From: Bacteroidota bacterium
GTDB taxonomy: Bacteria > Bacteroidota > Rhodothermia > Rhodothermales > UBA10348
Direction of reading: 5' to 3'
Length of the DNA stretch: 20,646 nucleotides
NCBI GenBank assembly: GCA_027620595.1
Contig: JAQCDI010000009.1
Location: 1-20,646, forward strand
A program made the translations under genes and the position numbers. This document shows, piece by piece, positions 1 to 6,252 of the stretch (within the stretch, counting starts at the first letter, position 1; every line of letters starts with the position of its first letter). The notes under the pieces were generated by a model. That model had not been told where the DNA came from. It saw nothing but the letters and a program-made list of their open reading frames with translations, and searched no databases.

Positions 1-1
1 C

Positions 2-121
2 GCCCGGGACGGGCGGCCCGCCGAGGTGGACGGCCACGAAGGCCGCGAGAACGTAGCCTGGATGCTCCGGGCCATTGAAGCCTCGGGCGAAGACCGATAC
101 CCGGTGTCGGCTCACCGATGA
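2..121 (+). CDS. C-terminal end of a probable Gfo/Idh/MocA-family oxidoreductase (5' partial)
   Basis: An open frame runs from the left edge to a TGA at 119-121 and gives 39 residues. The tail contains DGRPAEVDGHEGRENVAWML and then AIEAS and PVSAHR. This matches the usual end of Gfo/Idh/MocA dehydrogenases: a conserved 'G..p.vdG.eGr..v....AI..S...g..V' pattern in the last helix of the C-terminal domain. These enzymes are NAD(P)-dependent and act on sugars or sugar-like substrates. The Rossmann domain and catalytic Lys lie outside the window, so the substrate cannot be guessed. The family call rests only on this short tail. The next gene starts about 70 nt downstream and looks unrelated. Confidence 0.5.
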   Translation, partial: ARDGRPAEVDGHEGRENVAWMLRAIEASGEDRYPVSAHR

Positions 122-190
122 CCGGTGGAACGCTGGCGTCTGCCTGCGTATCCTTTCGCGACATCACCCTGAATCATTGCGTCCAGATCC

Positions 191-922
191 ATGAAGCACC
201 TGGCTACTGCCGTTCTGCTGCTGGCGTGTACGCTTCCTGCCGCCGCCCAGGATACCATTGCCACCGATCGACCGGACTTCACCGAGTCGACATCGACCGT
301 TCCCCAGCGCTCGTTGCAGGCCGAATTCGGCTTTACCCGTGCCACCGTGGGCGGTGACTTCGTGGACACGGCCGGAGAGGGCCTGATCCGCTATGGTCTT
401 CGCTCCCGTTTCGAGCTCCGGCTTGGCCTGCCCTCGCGCATCAATGTGGACGGACTCGATGCGGGTTTGGGAGACATGAGTGTGGGATTCAAATGGAATG
501 CGGCCAGCTTCGGAAATGGGTCCAGACTTTCGGTGCTGGGTACCTTGATCCTGCCCACCGGGCAGGAGGATTTCACGTCGGAGGAAGCCGAGCCGTCCAT
601 CCTTGTCGTTGGCAGCATCCCGCTCACGGATCGAATCGGGCTTGCCGGCCAAACCGGTTTGAATTTTTTCAAGACCGCGGATGAATGGAATGCCGGCTTC
701 TTTGCCACCACGGTCCTGGGCTTCTCCCTGATGGAAAACGTGGGGGCCTTCGCCGAAGTCCGCATGGACAAAATCGAAAACCTGGACGCCCAGGTCGTAG
801 CGCACACCGGATTGACCTACCTCTTCTCGCCTGACTTCCAGGTGGACGTGCATGGCGGCGTGGGTGTCACGGAAACGGCGCCGGACCATTTCATCGGGTT
901 CGGCCTCGCCTACCGGCACTGA
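191..922 (+). CDS. Outer-membrane beta-barrel protein, 'transporter'/phenol MetA-degradation-like family
   Basis: This is a 243-aa secreted protein. Residues 1-19 form a typical signal peptide (MKHLATAVLLLAC, cleavage near AAAQ-D). The mature N-terminus carries TDRPDFTES, the hallmark of the 'MetA-pathway of phenol degradation' putative outer-membrane family. The rest alternates amphipathic beta-strands (for example LQAEFGFT, FELRLGLPSRI, DMSVGFKW, LSVLGTLILPTG) and ends on an aromatic-containing strand, FIGFGLAYRH, as in outer-membrane barrels. Members of this family are assigned to outer-membrane transport, but most have no demonstrated substrate. The ATG at 191 fits the signal peptide. No Shine-Dalgarno is visible. 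Tandem hairpins follow the stop, so the gene is probably monocistronic. Confidence 0.8.
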   Translation: MKHLATAVLLLACTLPAAAQDTIATDRPDFTESTSTVPQRSLQAEFGFTRATVGGDFVDTAGEGLIRYGLRSRFELRLGLPSRINVDGLDAGLGDMSVGFKWNAASFGNGSRLSVLGTLILPTGQEDFTSEEAEPSILVVGSIPLTDRIGLAGQTGLNFFKTADEWNAGFFATTVLGFSLMENVGAFAEVRMDKIENLDAQVVAHTGLTYLFSPDFQVDVHGGVGVTETAPDHFIGFGLAYRH

Positions 923-952
923 TCCGGCCTTCAGGGCCCCATGATTTCCCCG

Positions 953-1013
953 GTCGGGATCGCAATCCCGACGTAGTTTCGGGGGCGCCCGTTCCGGGCG
1001 CCACCTTTTCTTT
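953..1013 (+). terminator. Tandem hairpins with T-rich tail, intrinsic terminator
   Basis: The first hairpin has an 8-bp stem, GTCGGGAT (953-960) with ATCCCGAC (965-972), around the loop CGCA. A second 8-bp GC-rich stem, GGCGCCCG (984-991) with CGGGCGCC (995-1002), follows immediately around the loop TTC. The T-rich run CCTTTTCTTT (1004-1013) comes next. The second hairpin has the form of a rho-independent terminator for the upstream barrel gene. The first may be a backup or an mRNA-stabilising element. Confidence 0.7.
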
Positions 1014-1036
1014 GCTCCGTCCAATCCTCGACCGCC

Positions 1037-2449
1037 GTGTCCTACCGCTCCTGCGTCTGGTTTACCGCCCTCGTCTTCCTGTTTCCCGCCACGGTCATGG
1101 GCCAGCAGACCGTTCCTCTCTGGGACAATGTGGAATCGCTGCCCAGCTCCCCCGCTGGACGCTACGACGACATGACCTGGCTCGACCCGGATCGTGGGTG
1201 GGTAGTCAACCTTGCCGGTGAGATCTGGCATACCGAGGACGGCGCGCAGACCTGGACACGGCAGGCCCTCAAGCCCAACGTCCGGTTCCGCAGCGTGGCC
1301 TGTCGGGACACCCCCAGTACAGCCACCGGCAAGGAAGTCTGCTGGGCCGGCACCGTCCTCCCCGCCGGCGCGGGCAACAGCTCCTCGATGCTCTGGGAAA
1401 CCCGGGACGGTGGCGAACACTGGATCGACATTACCCACCGCATTTCGGGTGTTCTTCCCTACGGTATCTGTGGCATGGCCTCCATGGGCAACAAGGCCTG
1501 GGCCGTGGGTGCGTACTACGGCGAGCCGACGCTTGTGCGCTCCACGGACGGGGGTGAGACATGGGAAGGCATTTCGTTGGCCGCCCACGCCACAAACCTG
1601 ATCGATGTCCACTTCAAGGATGAAATGGAAGGCTATGTCGTCGGAGGATCCGAAGGCCTGGCCTCGGGAAATGCGGTCGTGCTGCGTACGCTTGATGGCG
1701 GGGATACCTGGGAGAAGGTGTTCGAATCCTCACTGTCCGACCAGGCACGAGCCGAATGGGGTTGGAAAATCTCCTTCCCGACCGATCGGGTCGGCTACGT
1801 TTCGGTGGAGTACAACAGCGGTGGGGCACCGACGGCCAAACTCCTCAAGACCGAGGACGGGGGCGCCACCTGGCGTGAGGTCTGGATCGCAGGATCGAAC
1901 TCCAGCGCAGGTCTGCAGGGCCTCGGATTCATTTCCGAAACCGTCGGCTGGGCCTCGGGACGCGGCATCACTTCGGTCACGACGGACGGCGGAGCGTCCT
2001 GGACGCAACTCGGGCACTTCAATCCGGGCAGCGGCGAGGGCCAGCTCGATGGCGCCATGAACCGTTTCTTCGTGGTCAACGACACCCTTGCCTACGGCGT
2101 TGGCCTCCGGATGTACAAGCTGACCACCCGATCGGCTGTCGGTACACAGCTCGAAGCGGTTCCTCTGCCCGAGGCCTTCACCCTCGACGCCATCTACCCC
2201 AACCCCTTCGCCGAACAGGCTACCCTCCCGTTCACGCTGCACCGCGCTTCCATGGTCCACGTGCAGGTCATCGACATGTTGGGGCGGCGGCACCGCACCT
2301 TCCCCAGTCGGTATCTGCAACCCGGGGTCCACGAAATAACGTGGGATGGCACCGATGAGGCCGGCCTGCGCGTTCCGTCGGGCGGGTACATTTTCCTGGT
2401 GGACATCGGGGAGTCCATCGAGACCAAGCGGGTGGTCATGGTCCGCTAG
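1037..2449 (+). CDS. Secreted YCF48/BNR-repeat protein with C-terminal T9SS sorting domain
   Basis: This is a 470-aa protein. The GTG at 1037 is chosen because it gives a complete signal peptide (SYRSCVWFTALVFLFPATVMG, cleaved near GQQ). The body, about residues 25-365, repeats the BNR/YCF48 signature: DGAQTWTR, DGGEHWIDI, DGGETWEGI, DGGDTWEKV, DGGATWREV and DGGASWTQL, each following a blade with WxVG- or GW-type strands. This indicates a six- or seven-bladed beta-propeller related to photosystem-II assembly factor YCF48 and to sialidase repeats. Bacterial relatives outside cyanobacteria have no fixed function. From about residue 380 the protein switches to a T9SS type-A sorting domain: YPNPF at 387, then TLPFTL, VQVIDMLGR, G.HEITWDGTDE and VPSGGYIFLV, ending KRVVMVR. 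It is therefore expected to cross the outer membrane by T9SS. sprA lies in the same window. Confidence 0.88.
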   Translation: MSYRSCVWFTALVFLFPATVMGQQTVPLWDNVESLPSSPAGRYDDMTWLDPDRGWVVNLAGEIWHTEDGAQTWTRQALKPNVRFRSVACRDTPSTATGKEVCWAGTVLPAGAGNSSSMLWETRDGGEHWIDITHRISGVLPYGICGMASMGNKAWAVGAYYGEPTLVRSTDGGETWEGISLAAHATNLIDVHFKDEMEGYVVGGSEGLASGNAVVLRTLDGGDTWEKVFESSLSDQARAEWGWKISFPTDRVGYVSVEYNSGGAPTAKLLKTEDGGATWREVWIAGSNSSAGLQGLGFISETVGWASGRGITSVTTDGGASWTQLGHFNPGSGEGQLDGAMNRFFVVNDTLAYGVGLRMYKLTTRSAVGTQLEAVPLPEAFTLDAIYPNPFAEQATLPFTLHRASMVHVQVIDMLGRRHRTFPSRYLQPGVHEITWDGTDEAGLRVPSGGYIFLVDIGESIETKRVVMVR

Positions 2450-2475
2450 AAGCCTGTTGGAAAACCCGCGTTTCC

Positions 2476-2667
2476 ATGCTCTCGTTTGATCAACCCCTTG
2501 CGATCTTCGTGGTGATCGCCCTGGCGGCCTGGGGCGGCATGTATGTTTTCCGGCTGGTGCGCCTCGGGATCAGAGGCCGAAGGGATGCGGCAGACGAGGA
2601 AATCAAGGAACGGACGCAACGCATGCTGGAGCAATACCGCCGGAGCAAGGGAAAGCGAGGGGATTGA
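2476..2667 (+). CDS. Small single-pass membrane protein, unknown function
   Basis: This is a 63-aa open frame starting with ATG 26 nt after the preceding stop. Residues 8-27 (AIFVVIALAAWGGMYVFRLV) form one hydrophobic helix. The rest is a strongly charged, probably helical tail (ADEEIKERTQRMLEQYRRSK), expected in the cytoplasm because of the Arg-rich segment RLVRLGIRGRR directly after the helix. I recognise no family. The layout, with one transmembrane helix followed by a basic or coiled tail, resembles many small accessory membrane proteins. No Shine-Dalgarno is visible, and a 6-bp inverted repeat (TGGAAA 2458-2463, TTTCCA 2471-2476) touches the start codon. Sensible membrane-protein composition supports it as real, but its shortness keeps this moderate. 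Confidence 0.6.
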   Translation: MLSFDQPLAIFVVIALAAWGGMYVFRLVRLGIRGRRDAADEEIKERTQRMLEQYRRSKGKRGD

Positions 2668-2680
2668 GTGGTTCCGTACT

Positions 2681-2709
2681 TTGCCTCTCGGGTCCGGGCA
2701 TCGTAATCT
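2681..2709 (+). promoter_or_regulatory. Candidate promoter for the VOC-M24-dehydrogenase unit
   Basis: TTGCCT (2681-2686) and TAATCT (2704-2709) are separated by 17 bp, a good sigma-70-like pair, 33 bp before the ATG at 2743. Overlapping its left edge is CCGTACTTTGCC (2675-2686), which resembles the Bacteroidota -7 element TAnnTTTG but is one base short. Either reading starts transcription just ahead of the VOC gene. Which one is used cannot be told from sequence. Confidence 0.45.
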
Positions 2710-2742
2710 GCTCCGGAGACCGTTCCCAACGACCCGATTCCC

Positions 2743-3111
2743 ATGGGCAACCCCATCATCCACTTCGAAGTGGCCGGCACCGACGGCCCCTCCCTGGAAA
2801 CGTTCTATTCGCAGCTCTTCGGATGGAAGATCGACCATCAAGGTCAGGGAGACATGCAGTACGGATTCGTGCAGGAAGGTTCGGCCGGACCCATCGGCGG
2901 TGGCATCCGGCATGAACCCGGAGGCAAACCGGAGGTCGTCTTCTACGTGCAGGTCGAGGATCTGCAGACGGCCATCCGCAGCGCTTTGGATCTGGGCGGC
3001 AAGGTCCGGATCGAGCCCGTCGAGACGGGCGATGTGACGTTTGCCATGATTACCGACCCGCAGGGCAACTCGTTGGGAATCATCCAGTTGCCGGAACAGG
3101 ATGATGCGTGA
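2743..3111 (+). CDS. VOC (glyoxalase/bleomycin-resistance) superfamily protein
   Basis: This is a 122-aa single-domain protein with the two beta-alpha-beta-beta-beta modules of the vicinal oxygen chelate fold. Module 1 starts with IIHFEVAG, has the family helix and turn FYSQLFGWKID, and closes with PIGGGIRHE. Module 2 starts with EVVFYVQVEDLQTAI, contains ALDLGGKV and closes with ITDPQGNSLGIIQ. His7 is in the usual first metal-ligand position. The final strand has Ile where many glyoxalases have the metal-binding Glu, so glyoxalase I activity should not be assumed. It belongs to the large group of uncharacterised bacterial VOC proteins. It is first in a tight cluster, its end overlaps the next gene by 11 nt, and a candidate promoter lies just upstream. 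Confidence 0.85.
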   Translation: MGNPIIHFEVAGTDGPSLETFYSQLFGWKIDHQGQGDMQYGFVQEGSAGPIGGGIRHEPGGKPEVVFYVQVEDLQTAIRSALDLGGKVRIEPVETGDVTFAMITDPQGNSLGIIQLPEQDDA

Positions 3112-4486
3112 TCGGGTTCTGCGTCCCGCAGGCCGACCGTGCATAAAGCCCGGCGTCGGTCTCCTGTGCCTCCTCCTTTTCCTGACAGCCCTGCCGCTGG
3201 CTGCCCAACAACCGGATACCTTCCGGTCCCGTCGCTCCGCATTGACCGCCGCCCATCCGGGAGCCATGATCATCCTGCCCGCCCGATGGGAAGAAAAGAC
3301 CATGGAGCAACCATCCTGGATCCAGGAGCCGACCTTCTTCTACTTCACGGGGCTCGCCGAAACGCCGGGAGCCATCCTGGTCCTCGACGCGTCGACGGAC
3401 ACCCACGTCCTCTTTGCTGCCCCTGCGCCCGAATCCTTCGGCATCTCCCTGCCCGAAGCCGACCTGATGGAGCGACCCGACCTCGCCGCAGCCTCCGGAA
3501 TCGACGCCGTACTGCCCATCGAACGGTTCGCCCCCTTTGTCCGCAGCCGACTCGAGGCCACCGACGGTCCCGATCGACTCCTCCTCGACACCCCTCGTTT
3601 TCCGACGCCACAGGCCACCCCGCCAGGCATGTTGGTGGTTTCAGGATTGCACGCCCTGTGGGAGCAGACCCTGCGTCAGGCCTTTCCCGATACACCCTTC
3701 GGATCCGTGTCGGACACGGTCGGCCAACTGCGCTGGACCAAATCGGATGAGGAGATCCACCATTTGCGCCGCAATGGAAAAGCATCAGCCGAGGCCCTGA
3801 AAGCCGGCATGCTTGCGGTACGCGCCGGCGGTGCACAGCGCGAAGCCGAGGCCCGCGTTGTTGCCACCTGTCTCGAAGAGGGCATGGAAGGCCCCTCCTT
3901 CTGGCCCTGGGTCATGGGCGGACCGAATGCCCACATTTCCCGCGTGGTGGGGTCCTTCTATTCCTACACCCACCTCGACCGGACCTATCAGGTCGGAGAA
4001 TTGGTCCGGGTGGACATCGGGTGCATGTCCGGTGGCTACGGCGGCGACGTGGGCCGTACCGTTCCGGTCTCCGGAACATGGACCCCGGATCAGGCCCGTG
4101 TCTGGGATCTGCTCGTGGCAGGATACCTCGGCGGCGTTGCCGCCATGCGGGCCGGAGTCCGCCTCGATGCGGCCCAGGAAGCTTCCCGGAGCGCGGTCCT
4201 TGCCGCCGGGCGGGCCGATCCTTCCCTGACCGCCCTGTCCCGGCGCATGGCAGCCGAAGACGGGATCCTCTGGCACATACACGGCGTCGGCATCGAATCC
4301 GGGGAAACGCCGGGCGAGCCGGTCCTTCGCGCCGGCAGCGTCATCGCATTCGAACCCATGTTCTCGCTCGGCACCGACGCGTTCTACCTCGAGGACATGT
4401 GGCTGATCACCGACACGGGCGTCGAACTCCTGACGCCGGGACTTCCCACGACCTCCACCGAAATCGAATCCTTCCTTTCCCGCTGA
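3101..4486 (+). CDS. Secreted M24-family metallopeptidase (Xaa-Pro aminopeptidase-like)
   Basis: This is a 461-aa protein. Residues 1-36 form a signal peptide (positive start, then LLCLLLFLTALPLAAQ), so it should act in the periplasm or outside. Residues 40-200 are a creatinase/AmpP-type N-terminal domain (AMIILPAR, FFYFTGLAE). Residues 208-461 are the pita-bread M24 domain. The five metal ligands can be assigned: Asp305 (RVDIG), Asp316 (GGDVGRT), His394 (HIHGVGIE), Glu418 (AFEPMF) and Glu431 (LEDMW). His278 (NAHIS) matches the substrate-side His of AmpP. The second AmpP active-site His (His361 in E. coli) is replaced by Gly (GIESGE instead of GLDVHD). These enzymes typically remove an N-terminal residue preceding proline using two divalent metals. 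The start is either of the adjacent ATGs at 3101 and 3104, overlapping the VOC gene. The next gene begins 3 nt after the stop. Confidence 0.9.
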   Translation: MMRDRVLRPAGRPCIKPGVGLLCLLLFLTALPLAAQQPDTFRSRRSALTAAHPGAMIILPARWEEKTMEQPSWIQEPTFFYFTGLAETPGAILVLDASTDTHVLFAAPAPESFGISLPEADLMERPDLAAASGIDAVLPIERFAPFVRSRLEATDGPDRLLLDTPRFPTPQATPPGMLVVSGLHALWEQTLRQAFPDTPFGSVSDTVGQLRWTKSDEEIHHLRRNGKASAEALKAGMLAVRAGGAQREAEARVVATCLEEGMEGPSFWPWVMGGPNAHISRVVGSFYSYTHLDRTYQVGELVRVDIGCMSGGYGGDVGRTVPVSGTWTPDQARVWDLLVAGYLGGVAAMRAGVRLDAAQEASRSAVLAAGRADPSLTALSRRMAAEDGILWHIHGVGIESGETPGEPVLRAGSVIAFEPMFSLGTDAFYLEDMWLITDTGVELLTPGLPTTSTEIESFLSR

Positions 4487-4489
4487 TCC

Positions 4490-5638
4490 ATGCCTGAATC
4501 TCCCATTGTCGTCCTCGGCTGCGGCCTTGTCGGCAGCGCCATCGTCACGGATCTGGCCCTCCGCGAAAACCTTCCGGTGTTGGCGGTCGACATCCGTTCT
4601 GCCAACCTCGAACGCCTCCCTTCGCATCCGAACATCCGGACCCTCCAGGCGGACGTCCGACAGGAGGGCGTGGTGTCCGGGCTGTCCGCCGACGCCCGCC
4701 TCTTCATCTGCGCCGTTCCCGGATTCATGGGCTTTGAGACACTGCGTCGCATCATCGACACGGGCCGCAACGTGGTGGACATCTCGTTCTTCCCCGAGGA
4801 TGCCTTCGAACTCGACGCCCTGGCGCGGGAAAAGGGCGTTACCGCTGTCGTGGACTGTGGTGTGGCCCCGGGATTGTGCAATGTGCAGGCCGGATGGGTG
4901 CAGGAACGGGCCGACCGCGTGGACTCCTACCTCTGCTTCGTCGGAGGGCTGCCCACGGTTCGCGTCAAACCCTTCGAATACCGGGCCGTCTTCTCACCCA
5001 TCGATGTCATCGAGGAGTATACCCGTCCGGCGCGCTACGTGGAGCATGGCCAACTCGTTACGCGGGAAGCGTTGACTGACATCGAGCCCCTGGACCTCCC
5101 GGGCGCCGGTTCGCTCGAGGCCTTCAACACCGATGGCCTCCGTTCGCTCATCCACACGCTGGACGCGCCATTCAAGAAGGAGAAGACCCTGCGCTACCCC
5201 GGTCACGCCGAACTCATGCGCACATTCCGGGACACAGGATTGTTTTCGGGCGAACCGATGGACACGCCGTCCGGCCCGGTCCGGCCTATCGATGTGACCA
5301 GCCGTCTTCTGTTTGCGGAGTGGAAAATGGGTCCTGAGGATCGGGACCTGACGGTGATGCGCGTCGTCATGGAGGGCCTCTTCGAAGGGACCCGGCGCCG
5401 ATTCACGTTCGATCTGCTCGATCACTTCGACGAGGTGGAAGGCGTCCATTCCATGGCCCGTACCACCGGCTATACCTGCACGATCGTGGCAGGCATGATG
5501 CTGGACGGGTCCTTCGACAGGGTGGGGATCTGTCCGCCTGAATATCTAGGTGCCACGGCTGGATGCTACGAGGCGATGCTGGCTGGCTATACCCGTCGGG
5601 GCATCAAGGTGCGCATGCAGGAAAAATCCATCGACTGA
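4490..5638 (+). CDS. Saccharopine dehydrogenase-family protein (lysine-dehydrogenase-like)
   Basis: This is a 382-aa cytoplasmic enzyme with no signal peptide. The N-terminus is a Rossmann fold with GxGxxG at residues 10-15 (VVLGCGLVGSAI), an Asp at the end of strand 2 (VLAVDIRS) that favours NAD, and ADVRQEG after it. NVVDISF and VVDCGVAPGLCNV are the typical saccharopine-dehydrogenase segments leading into the C-terminal substrate domain. The end has EGVHSMARTTGYTCTIVAG, the conserved active-site helix region of this family. The length matches single-domain lysine 6-dehydrogenase and related enzymes (about 380 aa). Reactions in the family include oxidation of lysine, saccharopine or carboxynorspermidine, and the substrate here is not fixed by sequence. 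The start lies 3 nt after the M24 stop, so the two are surely co-transcribed. The unit ends in an intrinsic terminator. Confidence 0.85.
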   Translation: MPESPIVVLGCGLVGSAIVTDLALRENLPVLAVDIRSANLERLPSHPNIRTLQADVRQEGVVSGLSADARLFICAVPGFMGFETLRRIIDTGRNVVDISFFPEDAFELDALAREKGVTAVVDCGVAPGLCNVQAGWVQERADRVDSYLCFVGGLPTVRVKPFEYRAVFSPIDVIEEYTRPARYVEHGQLVTREALTDIEPLDLPGAGSLEAFNTDGLRSLIHTLDAPFKKEKTLRYPGHAELMRTFRDTGLFSGEPMDTPSGPVRPIDVTSRLLFAEWKMGPEDRDLTVMRVVMEGLFEGTRRRFTFDLLDHFDEVEGVHSMARTTGYTCTIVAGMMLDGSFDRVGICPPEYLGATAGCYEAMLAGYTRRGIKVRMQEKSID

Positions 5639-5657
5639 GGTTTTCCGGGGCGGAATC

Positions 5658-5687
5658 CGGGGTCCTTATGATGACCCCGATATTTTT
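5658..5687 (+). terminator. Intrinsic terminator of the VOC-M24-dehydrogenase unit
   Basis: A 7-bp stem, CGGGGTC (5658-5664) with GACCCCG (5673-5679), has an 8-nt loop and is followed by ATATTTTT (5680-5687). It sits 20 nt after the dehydrogenase stop codon in the correct orientation. Confidence 0.75.
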
Positions 5688-5690
5688 CGA

Positions 5691-5720
5691 AGGGGTGTGA
5701 CATTTCGGTGTCACACCCCT
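5691..5720. repeat. Perfect 12-bp inverted repeat, hairpin or operator candidate
   Basis: AGGGGTGTGACA (5691-5702) and TGTCACACCCCT (5709-5720) are perfect inverted copies around the loop TTTCGG. The repeat begins three bases after the terminator T-run and lies 66 bp before the next gene. No T-run follows the stem on either strand, so it is not an ordinary terminator. It could be an operator for a dimeric regulator, a leader hairpin or a processing site. Confidence 0.7.
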
Positions 5721-5786
5721 CCCTGTATCATGGGTACAGAACGAGAATGAAGCGGCCCCCAATGGGCCCCCAACCCGAACCTGACC

Positions 5787-6227
5787 ATGAAGAACGCTCC
5801 TGCTTTCGCGCCCTCTCCGCTGCCTGTCGCTCCGCCCCAGCCGCACTCCCGGCGTCGGGCCCTCTCATCCCAGGGCATGAACGGTGCCCACGCCTTGGCC
5901 GCCCTCCGCAGCAACGGATTCCACCTCGACATCTCGGGCCCGACGCCGGAACTGGTTTCGCGGGATGAGAAGGTCCGCGTGCCGCTCGACGACCTGATCC
6001 TCGGTCAGCTCGAAGCGGCCAAGCATCTGGCCCACGACCAGTATGTGCGGGCCATGTTGACGGGCGACACCGACCTCGATACACACCGCGCCACACTCAA
6101 TTTCCTGAGCCGTCGTCTCCAGAAGGCTGCCCCGGTGCCCGCCACCATGGCCCGCCCCGAAGCCGCTCTGCGCAAGCCGACGCGCCTGGCCCGTCGCGCC
6201 CAGGAATCCAGCCGACAAGCGGCCTGA
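5787..6227 (+). CDS. Small basic orphan protein, unknown function
   Basis: This is a 146-aa open frame with no recognised family. The first 30 residues are Pro/Ala/Ser-rich and end in a basic patch (PPQPHSRRRALSS). The middle, about residues 32-110, looks folded and mainly helical: MNGAHALAALRSNGFHLDIS, then VPLDDLILGQLEAAKHLAHD and LDTHRATLNFLSRRLQKAA. The last 30 residues are Arg/Lys-rich and probably flexible. The high net positive charge would suit nucleic-acid binding, but no motif proves that. It is alone, 148 nt after the dehydrogenase gene and behind the hairpin at 5691-5720, and it faces dinB. Its alternation of hydrophobic and charged residues looks like real coding sequence. Confidence 0.6.
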   Translation: MKNAPAFAPSPLPVAPPQPHSRRRALSSQGMNGAHALAALRSNGFHLDISGPTPELVSRDEKVRVPLDDLILGQLEAAKHLAHDQYVRAMLTGDTDLDTHRATLNFLSRRLQKAAPVPATMARPEAALRKPTRLARRAQESSRQAA

Positions 6228-6234
6228 GAATCTG

Positions 6235-6252
6235 GGGCCTGTGCACAGGCCC
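6235..6252. repeat. 18-bp perfect palindrome between convergent genes
   Basis: GGGCCTGTGCACAGGCCC lies 8 nt after the orphan-gene stop and reaches the dinB stop codon (CTA at 6252-6254). As RNA it would fold into a 7-bp hairpin with a TGCA loop from either strand. It is in the right place for a shared bidirectional terminator, but neither side has a T-run. Confidence 0.55.

Noticed and set aside
164..1612. 482-codon minus-strand open frame over the barrel and YCF48 genes
   Set aside because: Both sense genes have clear signal peptides and family motifs, and the antisense product is low-complexity Gly/Arg/His-rich sequence.
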